From NCBI GenBank assembly GCA_036794825.1, contig DAIRGA010000016.1, forward strand, positions 1 through 64,000: DNA of 64,000 nt, given 5' to 3'. Below are positions 36,690-45,191 of this stretch, in pieces. Each line of letters opens with the position of its first letter. The first letter of the stretch is position 1. The DNA comes from RZYY01 sp036794825. Lineage in GTDB: Bacteria; Bacteroidota; Bacteroidia; Bacteroidales; 4484-276. Below the pieces are notes generated by a model that was given only the letters and a program-made list of their open reading frames with translations, ran no database searches and had not been told where the DNA came from. Both the position numbers and the translations under genes were made by a program.

Positions 36690-37586
36690 ATGAAAGAAAT
36701 GCCACTGGTTTCGATCATCACCATCAATTACAAACAGTCAGCGGTAACCAACGCCCTCCTGAAATCGCTTGACAAGGTTCAGCAGCCCTCCTTCGAAGTA
36801 ATCGTTGTGGATAATGCTTCAGGCAATGACGATTATAAAAAAATTGACACCTCTTATGCCTTTGTAAAACTGGTGGTGAGCGACAAAAATCTTGGCTTTG
36901 CCGGTGGCAATAACTTTGGTTATCAGTATGCAAAAGGAGATTACATCCTTTTGCTGAACAACGACACTGAGGTTGAACCGGACTTTCTGATTCCAATGAT
37001 CGAGCTGCTGAAAAGCGATCCGAAAATAGGAGCCGTAAGTCCTAAAATCAGGTATTTCTATCAACCCGACACCATCCAGTATGCCGGCTTTTCACCCATG
37101 AATACCCTTACGTTGAGGATGCATTCCTGGGGATTTAAAGAAAAAGACAAAGGTCAGCACGACCAGCTCAGGCAAACCGACTTTGCCCACGGATGTGCCA
37201 TGATGGTTCCGCGCCGGGTAATTGAACACGTTGGGATAATGTGGGAAGATTATTTTCTTTATTACGAAGAACACGACTGGAGCAAGCGCATCAGGGCAGC
37301 AGGCTATCGCATTATGTACCAGCCCAAATCGCTTGTGCTCCATAAAGAATCCATTTCAATCCAAAAAGAGAGTCCGCTAAAAACTTATTACCTCAACCGC
37401 AACCGGATTATCTTTATGCGCCGCAACCTCAAAGGGCTTTCAAAGTTTATACCCACTGCCTATCTTCTCTTGATTTCGATACCCAAAAATATGCTCACCT
37501 TCCTGGTAAAGGGTAAAAAAGAGCATCTTTCGGCCTATTACAAAGCATTAATCTGGCATTTGAGCCATCAAGTGGACGAATCGTAA
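36690..37586 (+). CDS. Family 2 glycosyltransferase (rhamnosyltransferase-like)
   Basis: This 298-residue protein is a GT-A enzyme of the WbbL-like group: VSIITINYKQSAVTNALLKSLD, VIVVDNASGNDD, NLGFAGGNNFGYQYAKGDYILLLNNDTEVE (the DxD-like NNDTE), an HGCAMMVPRRVIEHVG stretch and FLYYEEHDWSKRIRAAGYRI with a following HKES. The C-terminal region contains a weak hydrophobic segment near the end. It adds a sugar to the lipid-linked repeat unit in the cytoplasm. The actual donor is not evident from sequence. It is 27 nt after the polymerase. Confidence 0.9.
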   Translation: MKEMPLVSIITINYKQSAVTNALLKSLDKVQQPSFEVIVVDNASGNDDYKKIDTSYAFVKLVVSDKNLGFAGGNNFGYQYAKGDYILLLNNDTEVEPDFLIPMIELLKSDPKIGAVSPKIRYFYQPDTIQYAGFSPMNTLTLRMHSWGFKEKDKGQHDQLRQTDFAHGCAMMVPRRVIEHVGIMWEDYFLYYEEHDWSKRIRAAGYRIMYQPKSLVLHKESISIQKESPLKTYYLNRNRIIFMRRNLKGLSKFIPTAYLLLISIPKNMLTFLVKGKKEHLSAYYKALIWHLSHQVDES

Positions 37587-37791
37587 CAATTTGGTGTAAA
37601 ACTTTTTTAATCAGAAAAAAACCCCCTTTATCTTTTGGTCTTTCAGCAAAAAGGTTCTATTAGCTTAATATTCAATGTATTAAATTTAGTTTTTGTAATT
37701 CCTGGAACGGCTGGCAGCATCATGGTCAAACTATTTTTAAAAGCATCATTTATTATTGGAAACGAATTGCATCTTGTAAACCTGCTTTTTT

Positions 37792-37799
37792 TATTTTTG
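37792..37799 (+). promoter_or_regulatory. Bacteroidota -7 promoter element (TATTTTTG) inside the exopolysaccharide locus
   Basis: Exact TAnnTTTG box 15 nt before ATG 37815, with a TTG 22 nt upstream (37767-37769). It argues for a second transcript starting inside the locus and for ATG 37815 as the start of the next gene. Confidence 0.6.
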
Positions 37800-37814
37800 C
37801 TAAAAACGTGCAAA

Positions 37815-39011
37815 ATGAAAATTACCAACCGTGACATTGTTGTAACAGGTATCCAGGCATGGGATCTGCCCATTGGCAGCAATTGCAAAAACATAGCCAT
37901 CGAACTTGCCAAAGATAACCGGGTGCTGTATGTAAATATGCCCATGGACCGCAATAGCCGCAAGAAGGAGAAGGGAACGGAAAAGATGGTCAGGCGTGAA
38001 AATATATTGAAAGGAATAGAGCCTGATCTTGAGAAAATTGATGACAACTTCTGGGTATTAAATCCCCGGACTGTGCTCGAGTCCATTAACTGGCTGCCGG
38101 TTCCTACGATTTACGATATCATGAACAAGCTCAACGCCAGGCGATTTAGCAAACAGGTGAATCAAACGATAAAGAAGCTTGGCTTCAGGGATTTCATCCT
38201 GTTCAACGACAGTGCAATGTTTCTGGGAAATCATCTGAAACAAATGCTCGGCCCAGTAAAGTACATTTACTACATTCGCGACAACCTGGTCAAGAATCCT
38301 TACTGGGCACGTCATGGTGTGCGCCTTGAGCCGGTTACTATAAAGAGTGCTGATGTAGTAACCACTAATTCAATATATTACGCTAACTACGCACAACAGT
38401 TCAACCCACATTCCTACATGGTTGGGCAAGGCTGTGATGTGTCGCTTTTTAACGACGAAAATAACGACATCCCAATGGCCGCAGAGTTGGAAAATATTCC
38501 AAAGCCGATTATTGGCTATGTGGGATACCTCACCAGCCGCCGCCTTGACATCGGAGTAATAGCGCACATTGCGGAAAAAAGGCCCGATTACAGCATAGTG
38601 CTTGTGGGTCCCGAGGATGATGTATTCAAAAAATCAGCTTTACACGAAATGAAGAATGTATTTTTCCTCGGAAGCCGCGAGCCGGACACATTGCCTACTT
38701 ACATCAAAGGCTTCGACATCTGTATCAATCCACAGATTGTGAACGATGCCACCATTGGTAATTATCCCCGCAAAATTGACGAATACCTGGCCATGGGAAA
38801 ACCAACCATTGCCACATGGACTGAAGCAATGGAATATTTTAAAGAGTACACTTATCTCGGAAAATCCAAAGAGGACTACACCACCCTGATTGACAAAGCA
38901 TTGAAAGAAAATTCTTCTGACCTTCAGGCATCCCGCCGAACCTACGCACTGAGCCATTCGTGGGAGAACAATGTGCTGGAAATCGGCAAAGCCCTTCAAA
39001 AAGTTTCCTGA
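37815..39011 (+). CDS. Glycosyltransferase, GT-B type (TuaH/GT4-like)
   Basis: This 398-residue protein begins KITNRDIVVTGIQAWDLPIGSNCKNIAIELAK, the N-terminal pattern of a GT-B group seen in polysaccharide loci. It has YIRDNLVKNPYWARHG, VGQGCDVSLFND (start of the second Rossmann domain), PIIGYVGYLTSRRLDIG and NPRTVLE; near the C-terminus is the KIDEYLAMGKPTIAT motif with the acidic residue that binds the donor. It lacks membrane segments. I used ATG 37815 rather than the long upstream frame because the -7 box lies within that extension, which also reads as hydrophobic junk. Adds one sugar to the repeat unit. Confidence 0.88.
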   Translation: MKITNRDIVVTGIQAWDLPIGSNCKNIAIELAKDNRVLYVNMPMDRNSRKKEKGTEKMVRRENILKGIEPDLEKIDDNFWVLNPRTVLESINWLPVPTIYDIMNKLNARRFSKQVNQTIKKLGFRDFILFNDSAMFLGNHLKQMLGPVKYIYYIRDNLVKNPYWARHGVRLEPVTIKSADVVTTNSIYYANYAQQFNPHSYMVGQGCDVSLFNDENNDIPMAAELENIPKPIIGYVGYLTSRRLDIGVIAHIAEKRPDYSIVLVGPEDDVFKKSALHEMKNVFFLGSREPDTLPTYIKGFDICINPQIVNDATIGNYPRKIDEYLAMGKPTIATWTEAMEYFKEYTYLGKSKEDYTTLIDKALKENSSDLQASRRTYALSHSWENNVLEIGKALQKVS

Positions 39012-39029
39012 ACCTTAAAATCCTGCAAA

Positions 39030-39653
39030 ATGAGTTTTCTAACCAAAATAAAATCTAATCCGCGGACAAAAGCTTTTGTGATCTGGCTGATTACGCCGAA
39101 ACGAAATCCCAGGCCCCGGTGGTACATCCGTTGGTTTATCAACCCTTTTGTTCATAAAAAAGGAAAAGGCGCTTTGATTCGCCGCCGCTCCAGGGTGGAT
39201 GTATTTCCATGGAAAAGATTCGAAATCGGTACTTTGACGACCATCGAAGACTTCACTACCATCAACAATGGTTCGGGCGATGTAATCCTCGGCGACCGTG
39301 TTCGTGTGGGTATAGGTTCGGTAATTATCGGGCCGGTGACCATGGGAAACGGTTCCGGGCTCGGCCAGCATGTGTTTGTTGCCGGCTTCAACCATGGCTA
39401 CGACGATGGAACAAAGAATTCAAGCGTACAACCAGTGGTAATCAAGCCAGTAATCATTGAAGATGAAGCCCATATTGGTGCAAATTCGGTAATAACTGCA
39501 GGCGTAACTATTGGAAAACGCAGCCAGGTGGGCGCCGGAAGCGTAGTAACCAAAAGCATTCCACCATTCTCGGTGGCTGTCGGGAACCCTGCACGCGTCA
39601 TCAAACAATACAACCACGAAACCGGAAAATGGGAGAAAATTGACAAGAAATAG
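39030..39653 (+). CDS. Hexapeptide-repeat (left-handed beta-helix) acyltransferase
   Basis: This 207-residue protein has hexapeptide repeats throughout the centre (about 60-185: VDVFPWKRFEIG, GDVILGDRVRVGIGSVIIG, IEDEAHIGANSVITAG, IGKRSQVGAGSVVTKS) and ends with VAVGNPARVIK, as in sugar O-acetyltransferases. The catalytic His is probably in GFNHGYDDG. It would decorate a sugar of the repeat unit with an acetyl group from acetyl-CoA, in the cytoplasm. It is 19 nt after the glycosyltransferase. Confidence 0.9.
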   Translation: MSFLTKIKSNPRTKAFVIWLITPKRNPRPRWYIRWFINPFVHKKGKGALIRRRSRVDVFPWKRFEIGTLTTIEDFTTINNGSGDVILGDRVRVGIGSVIIGPVTMGNGSGLGQHVFVAGFNHGYDDGTKNSSVQPVVIKPVIIEDEAHIGANSVITAGVTIGKRSQVGAGSVVTKSIPPFSVAVGNPARVIKQYNHETGKWEKIDKK

Positions 39654-39725
39654 ATAAACTTCAAATTCATCTTCATGTAACCAAAGACCAAAACCACCTT
39701 CAACCCCACACCTTTTATTAATATT

Positions 39726-41462
39726 ATGACCCCAAACAAATCAAACATTACAGCTGCCAGCGGTAAAAGTTATGCTTTGAATATAACAACCTTTTTACCA
39801 GAGAAATCCCTGAATAAGCTCAATTCACTGATACTTGTCTGTGTTCTTTTCCAGGTCAGTTCTTACTCCCAGTCAGCAATTTTCCAATTCAATCCACCTG
39901 CCGGAAACATTACTACGATTATTGATACAATAAGCTGCCCAGGAATAAAACCCGGCGACATCATCCATTTGTCGGAGGGAACGTATTATCAGATACTAAT
40001 ACAAAACATTACCGGCTCAGCCAATAACCCGGTAGTTTTAAAAAACTTCATGGGGCAGACGATTATTAACGGCGACACGGCAAACTATGGAATATCAGTT
40101 CGAAACAGCAAATTCCTGAATTTGTCAGGTAATGGAATGGATAGCATTTTTTATGGCATCAAAATAGCAAAAGTCGGCAGAGGAGGGGGCCTGTCGCTCG
40201 ACAAACTTTCAACAGATATCAAGGTTTCACGCATCGAAATAAGCAATACGGCGCTGTCAGGGCTAATCGCAAAATCTGACCCCGACTGCACCTTTACTTC
40301 TACACGTGATAAATTCACGATGTACAACATCGAAATCCACGATTGCTACCTTCATGATATCGGCATGGAGGGAATTTACGCCGGTAATTCTTTTTACACC
40401 GGCCGGACGATTAAATGTGATGGAAAGGATACTCTGGTCTATCCACACGTCATCGAAGGTATCAAGGTTTACAACAACATCATCCAACGCACCGGAAGGA
40501 ATGGTATGCAGGTAAATTCAGCAGCCAAAAACTGTCAGATCTTTAATAATCGCATCTCACACGACAGCGAATCAGGCACACCCAACCAGATGGGGGGGAT
40601 TCAGATTGGCGGTGGAAGTGTTTGCGATTGTTATAGCAACCACATTTCGGATGGCAAAGGTAGTGGAATCGAGATTTTCGGACGGGGCAACATACTGATT
40701 TTCAATAATCTGATCGAGTATCCAGGCCGAAACTACATGCCTGATACAGTGCATTATGCTTATCCAAAGCACGGAATCTTCCTGAAAGATGTTGCTACCG
40801 ATACAGGAGCGGTTATCCACATTTTTCACAACACGATTATCTTTCCAAAGAGCGACGGGATTTTATTCACCAATAAAAAGCTTTCCGGCAGCCGGATTCA
40901 GAACAACATCATTGTTAATCCGGGCTCCTATTCCGAAATTGGGAGTAATGCTTTCGTGCACAGTATGGATGTGGATCTCACTGTCAGCCACAATGTTTTT
41001 GAGCTTGATATGTCAAAACTTCATTTTGCTGACTACCTGAAAGGTGATTACAACCCAACAGCCAATTCACCGGCACTGGATGCTGGTTTTGATTTGCAGG
41101 CTGAAGGAATTGAGTTTGATTTTAACTATCGCATCAGGCCGCAGGGCAAAGGTTTCGATATCGGAGCCTTTGAAAGTGAACCCGGGAATAACGGGAATGA
41201 AGCCACTAATCACCTTTTAATTTTTCCCAATCCGTTCGCAGAGGAGGTTAGTATAACTTACTACCAGCAATTTTCGGGTAACGTTACCCTGGAGATTTAT
41301 TCAATCACTGGTCAAATAGTCTATGATTCAATATTTTACAATAAACCAGCGGGTGTGAACACAATCGGGTTGAAGCTAAAGGGAATGAGGTCAGGAATTT
41401 ACACCTTCAGACTGATAACGGAGGAAAGGTCGTACAACGAAAAAATGTATTTGAAAAAGTGA
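39726..41462 (+). CDS. T9SS-secreted right-handed parallel beta-helix protein
   Basis: This 578-residue protein has an N-terminal export signal with an unusually long n-region (helix about 34-49, ending SSYSQS). A parallel beta-helix follows (about 60-470), visible as periodic N/G/I-rich rungs such as IEGIKVYNNIIQRTGRNGMQV, then a choice-of-domain end (RIRPQGKGFDIGAFE, typical of such proteins) and a type A T9SS sorting domain (about 495-578, IFPNPFAEE to KMYLKK). Many members are polysaccharide lyases or epimerases, but I cannot identify catalytic residues. Encoded within the exopolysaccharide locus, it may process or bind the polymer at the surface (inference). No alternative ATG gives a shorter n-region. 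Confidence 0.85.
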   Translation: MTPNKSNITAASGKSYALNITTFLPEKSLNKLNSLILVCVLFQVSSYSQSAIFQFNPPAGNITTIIDTISCPGIKPGDIIHLSEGTYYQILIQNITGSANNPVVLKNFMGQTIINGDTANYGISVRNSKFLNLSGNGMDSIFYGIKIAKVGRGGGLSLDKLSTDIKVSRIEISNTALSGLIAKSDPDCTFTSTRDKFTMYNIEIHDCYLHDIGMEGIYAGNSFYTGRTIKCDGKDTLVYPHVIEGIKVYNNIIQRTGRNGMQVNSAAKNCQIFNNRISHDSESGTPNQMGGIQIGGGSVCDCYSNHISDGKGSGIEIFGRGNILIFNNLIEYPGRNYMPDTVHYAYPKHGIFLKDVATDTGAVIHIFHNTIIFPKSDGILFTNKKLSGSRIQNNIIVNPGSYSEIGSNAFVHSMDVDLTVSHNVFELDMSKLHFADYLKGDYNPTANSPALDAGFDLQAEGIEFDFNYRIRPQGKGFDIGAFESEPGNNGNEATNHLLIFPNPFAEEVSITYYQQFSGNVTLEIYSITGQIVYDSIFYNKPAGVNTIGLKLKGMRSGIYTFRLITEERSYNEKMYLKK

Positions 41463-41551
41463 AGGGCCTGGTAGTCTAAATTTTGAAATAATATCCATTT
41501 TTGAATTTAATTTCTCATTTTGGGAATTTTCTTCGTAATCAACAAACTCTA

Positions 41552-41559
41552 TATATTTG
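41552..41559 (+). promoter_or_regulatory. Bacteroidota -7 promoter element (TATATTTG) for the LruC lipoprotein gene
   Basis: Exact TAnnTTTG match about 80 nt upstream of ATG 41640 in the 177-nt gap after the beta-helix gene. No well-spaced -33 box was seen. Confidence 0.45.
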
Positions 41560-41639
41560 ATTTACAGTTCGTTTTATTTTGATTAGTTTTTTGGCACACA
41601 ATTAGAAGTGTTGGTGCTCAACATCAAAATTTTAAAAAT

Positions 41640-43673
41640 ATGTCATTTTCCAGAATAACTACAGCTGCTTTTTACCTGATATCAGGGTTTTATATCCTTA
41701 CTTCTTGTGACAAAAAAGAGACGGATCCCAATCCAACAGATAGTATAAAAGACATGAACGAACTAGCTGTTCAGGATAACTTCAACTTTGAGACATCAAC
41801 TGAAGTTGAAATTAAAATATATGTCAAAACCAACCAGGGCGTACCTTTGAGTAATGTCAGGGTTAATATTATGACCGACTTTGCCGAAAATGGAGGCAGG
41901 AGACTGGCCAGTGGAGTAACCGGGAATGATGGACTTTTTCAGACCTCTCATCCAACTCCGTCTTACTACAAAAATCTTGTTATTGCTACCGATTTCATTG
42001 GACTGCCCAGCGAAACTCTGGTTGAAATTACTAACGGGAAAGTAAATCTGACCATTGGTGGAATTCAACAGCAAAATTTTAAGTCGGGTTCCATTCCCTT
42101 CAAATCAACCAATGCAGTTTATAAACCCATGGGAACCTACAATTCACAAGGTGTCCCTAACTACCTGGAACCGGTGAACGATGTGATTAGTCCGCAGTTT
42201 CTGAACGATATCAATACCTCATTCCCTGAGAGAGCGCCAGTTCCTGTCAACAACCCTCATTATTTAAATCCGGACAACGAATACGATTTCAAACTCCTTG
42301 AGCATTCTGATGTTTGGGTAACTTTTATACATGAGGGGGCTGGCTACAGAAATGTTTTGGGCTATTATACTTACACAATCGGCGCTCCTCCCACATCACC
42401 ATCTCAAATAGACACGATCAGAATTATTTTCCCGAACGTTTCTTTCACTGGTAGTGGTGGTGGCCTGGTTTCAGGAAACAAAGTGAAAATTGGTCAGTTT
42501 CCACCAAATACTGCCATTGGCTGGGTACTTATAGCCGATGGATTCGTAAATGGTAACATTACCAATGGCAGAGGTGTCTATTTTTCCAATCCGGTGTTGA
42601 ATCCAGAAACAAATCCTGCCAAAAAACAGCACGCTGTGCATTTGTTTGACAATGGCCGCGATCTGTTTATCCTTGGATTTGAAGATTTGAATCGCATGGG
42701 CTCATCAGATGATGATTTTAATGACGCTTTGTTTTATGTGACCGCAAACCCCATACAGGCCGTTGATATGACAGGATTTCAAACAATAACCTATACATCA
42801 AATGATTCGGATAACGATGGAATTCCAAATGAATTTGACGATTATCCGGATGATCCCGAGCGTGCTTTCAACAACTTTTATCCTTCAGAAGGCGGATTCG
42901 GAACACTTGCATTTGAGGATTTGTGGCCCGGCAAAGGAGATTATGACTTCAACGACATGGTAATTGACTATAACATTAATCAAATTACCAACGGAAACAA
43001 CCAGGTAGTCGAAATTGAAGCAGCAGTTACCATCAGAGCCATGGGAGCTTCCTTTAAAAACGGATTCGGATTCCAACTTCCTTTGCTGCCAGGAGATATT
43101 GAGTCGGTTACTGGTCAGGTTTTAAATGAAGGAATTATCACCCTGAACGCAAACAATACTGAGGCTGGTCAGTCCAACGCAGTTATTATAGTTTTCGACA
43201 ATGGTTACAAAATACTTTCCTATCCCGGAAGCGGCATTGGGGTCAATACAGATCCGCAAGCACCGTATGTTGCTCCCCAGACGCTTATCCTCCAGATAAA
43301 ACTCGCTCAGCCCAAAAGCCTAAGCCAGGTCGGGCTTCCTCCATACAATCCATTCATTTTCACAAATCAACAGCGGGGCAACGAAATTCACCTGCCTGAC
43401 CGGGCTCCGACAAACCTTGCAGATATGTCGAAACTCGGAACGAGCCACGATAACAGCATTCCAGCCCAGAACAGGTACTACAAAACCAAAAACAATCTTC
43501 CCTGGGCTATCCATGTAGTCGAATCATTCACCTATTCGATCGAAAAAGTACAAATTACGCAGGGCCATATTTTTATGAGCAACTGGGCTGAAAGCGCTGG
43601 TCAAAGTTATAGTGACTGGCATAAAGACAACACCGGCTACAGGAATACCTCCAAACTTTATATTCGTCAATAG
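41640..43673 (+). CDS. LruC-domain lipoprotein with DUF4114-like domain
   Basis: This 677-residue precursor has a lipobox (ILTSC, Cys23), a short linker, a Cna-B-like/carboxypeptidase-regulatory stretch (about 55-125, VPLSNVRVNIMTD), a DUF4114-like domain (about 200-380, with LFILGFEDLNRMGSSDDDFNDALFYV) and an LruC domain (about 390-677). The latter starts with a DNDGIPNEFDDYPDDP Ca-binding-type repeat and contains LAFEDLWPGKGDYDFNDMVIDY, all rich in Asp. LruC proteins are surface or periplasmic lipoproteins of unclear function. It has its own -7 box and ends 30 nt before a strong terminator, so it looks monocistronic inside the polysaccharide locus. Confidence 0.86.
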   Translation: MSFSRITTAAFYLISGFYILTSCDKKETDPNPTDSIKDMNELAVQDNFNFETSTEVEIKIYVKTNQGVPLSNVRVNIMTDFAENGGRRLASGVTGNDGLFQTSHPTPSYYKNLVIATDFIGLPSETLVEITNGKVNLTIGGIQQQNFKSGSIPFKSTNAVYKPMGTYNSQGVPNYLEPVNDVISPQFLNDINTSFPERAPVPVNNPHYLNPDNEYDFKLLEHSDVWVTFIHEGAGYRNVLGYYTYTIGAPPTSPSQIDTIRIIFPNVSFTGSGGGLVSGNKVKIGQFPPNTAIGWVLIADGFVNGNITNGRGVYFSNPVLNPETNPAKKQHAVHLFDNGRDLFILGFEDLNRMGSSDDDFNDALFYVTANPIQAVDMTGFQTITYTSNDSDNDGIPNEFDDYPDDPERAFNNFYPSEGGFGTLAFEDLWPGKGDYDFNDMVIDYNINQITNGNNQVVEIEAAVTIRAMGASFKNGFGFQLPLLPGDIESVTGQVLNEGIITLNANNTEAGQSNAVIIVFDNGYKILSYPGSGIGVNTDPQAPYVAPQTLILQIKLAQPKSLSQVGLPPYNPFIFTNQQRGNEIHLPDRAPTNLADMSKLGTSHDNSIPAQNRYYKTKNNLPWAIHVVESFTYSIEKVQITQGHIFMSNWAESAGQSYSDWHKDNTGYRNTSKLYIRQ

Positions 43674-43702
43674 TTTTCCGGACCATAGATAAATTTGTGA
43701 TG

Positions 43703-43745
43703 AGTGGCAGTCGTCTTGCAAAAGATACTGCCACTTTTGTTTTCT
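43703..43745 (+). terminator. Rho-independent terminator after the LruC lipoprotein gene
   Basis: AGTGGCAGT (43703-43711) pairs with ACTGCCACT (43727-43735), followed by TTTGTTTTC. The loop is 15 nt. It splits the exopolysaccharide locus into at least two transcription units. Confidence 0.8.
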
Positions 43746-43956
43746 ATATGCTATGCCTGGTGAGGTTCAATTTGTTCATTTTGAACAGTTTAGATTTCAC
43801 TGCAGAGTTTTGGTGTACCGCAGATTCAGCTTTCAACGGTCAACGATTATCGGTGAGCACAAATTTTTATCAGTGTCCACCATTAACTCGATGTAAAGTA
43901 CTTTTATCAACTTTCAAAAAAAGATTGTCAAAGGCATTACTCGATCAAAAAATAAC
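43746..43956. other. Intergenic region between the LruC gene and the next glycosyltransferase
   Basis: The gap from 43674 to 43986 holds the terminator at its left end and a -7 box at its right end. The middle part has an open frame of 97 codons on the + strand with no recognisable content, so I leave it uncalled. No RNA or repeat was seen. Confidence 0.4.
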
Positions 43957-43964
43957 TATTTTTG
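43957..43964 (+). promoter_or_regulatory. Bacteroidota -7 promoter element (TATTTTTG) for the second half of the polysaccharide locus
   Basis: Exact TAnnTTTG match 22 nt before ATG 43987. It restarts transcription after the LruC terminator and probably drives the glycosyltransferase and kinase genes to 51 kb. Confidence 0.6.
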
Positions 43965-43986
43965 AAAGTCTGAAAAATGAAATTAA

Positions 43987-45186
43987 ATGAATGAAACTTA
44001 CTCTTCCCTCACCTTAATTTTTGGTGGAATTATCTTCATCATACTTCTGATTCAGGTTGCTTACTTGTTTATATTTTCGGTAGCCGGCCGTTTTTATCGC
44101 GAAAAGAAAACATCCGGGAAAGAGACCCTAAGCTCATTTGTGCTTTATATTCCATCCTACAAAGAGGACGCCGTAATCTTACACACTGCCGAAGAAGCTC
44201 TGAAGTTCGATTATCCAACCGAATTGTTTCATGTGGTGATTATCGCTGACTCACTGAAACCAGCCACCATTGAAAAGTTGAAATCTATGCCTCTACAGGT
44301 GGTTGAGGTAAAATTTGAAAAAAGTACTAAGGCCAAAGCGCTCAACAGGGCAATCGAAGAGACCAGCAAAAATTTTGATTATGCAATTGTATTTGATGCA
44401 GATAACATAGGGGCACCGGATTACCTAAGGCAGATGAATCTCGCTTTCCAACGCGGCTATCTTGTTGTTCAGGGCCAGCGGACTGCAAAAAACCAGGATA
44501 CTTCCATGGCGCTCCTCGATGCCATCAGCGAAGCCATCAACAATCATATTTTCAGGAAAGGTCACAGGGTTGTTGGGTTAAGTTCGGCAATTATTGGTTC
44601 GGCCATGGGGCTCGAGTTTAACCTTTATAAAAAGGTGATGGCAAAAATAACGGCCATTGGCGGTTTTGATAAGGAGATGGAGATGTACCTGCTGAAAGAA
44701 AAAATCACGATTGATTACGCTGAAAAAGCTATTGTATACGATGAAAAGGTTCAAAAAACCGAAGTCTTTGAAAAACAGCGGAAGAGATGGTTGTCGGCAC
44801 AATTGAATTATCTTCGGAAAAATGCATTATCAGGCATTATTCAACTGATAACCAGGGGAAATGTTGATTATTTCGATAAAGTCTTTCAGATGGCCATCAT
44901 CCCTCGTATCATGCTTCTCGCTTTGTTGCCGGTAAGCTGCCTCATTTCTTTTCTTCCGGGCAATGCACCATCCCCGTGGTATTGGCTTGGAGTGTGGGTA
45001 ATCGGCTATTTTTCGATCCTACTGGCAGTGCCGGCCAGCTTTTTTAATCAAAAGCTTTTCAGTGCGTTACTGAAGTTGCCGGCAGGGATTTTTTCCACAT
45101 TTAAAATTCTGTTCAAACTGAAAGGCGCCAACAAATCATTTATTCACACACCGCATGGAGACACTTCCGGCGAAAAAAAAATCTAA
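43987..45186 (+). CDS. Membrane-bound family 2 glycosyltransferase
   Basis: This 399-residue protein has an N-terminal membrane helix (about 8-30), a GT-A domain (about 45-270, with YIPSYKEDAVILHTAEEAL, VIIADS, FDADN as the DxD motif, and QRKRWLSAQLNYL as the QxxRW motif of processive-type enzymes) and two or three C-terminal helices (about 310-375). The QxxRW motif is shared with cellulose- and hyaluronan-synthase-like GT2 members, so a membrane-embedded enzyme adding a sugar and perhaps extending a chain is possible. Product unknown. Six nucleotides separate it from the next glycosyltransferase. Confidence 0.88.
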   Translation: MNETYSSLTLIFGGIIFIILLIQVAYLFIFSVAGRFYREKKTSGKETLSSFVLYIPSYKEDAVILHTAEEALKFDYPTELFHVVIIADSLKPATIEKLKSMPLQVVEVKFEKSTKAKALNRAIEETSKNFDYAIVFDADNIGAPDYLRQMNLAFQRGYLVVQGQRTAKNQDTSMALLDAISEAINNHIFRKGHRVVGLSSAIIGSAMGLEFNLYKKVMAKITAIGGFDKEMEMYLLKEKITIDYAEKAIVYDEKVQKTEVFEKQRKRWLSAQLNYLRKNALSGIIQLITRGNVDYFDKVFQMAIIPRIMLLALLPVSCLISFLPGNAPSPWYWLGVWVIGYFSILLAVPASFFNQKLFSALLKLPAGIFSTFKILFKLKGANKSFIHTPHGDTSGEKKI

Positions 45187-45191
45187 ACGTT

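Noticed and set aside
37635..37814. 60-codon N-terminal extension of the TuaH-like glycosyltransferase
   Set aside because: Contains the TATTTTTG promoter box, is hydrophobic and lacks family similarity; ATG 37815 begins exactly at the family N-terminus.
43697..43990. 97-codon open frame on the + strand after the LruC gene
   Set aside because: It runs through the terminator hairpin and over the -7 box of the next gene, and has no similarity I recognise.
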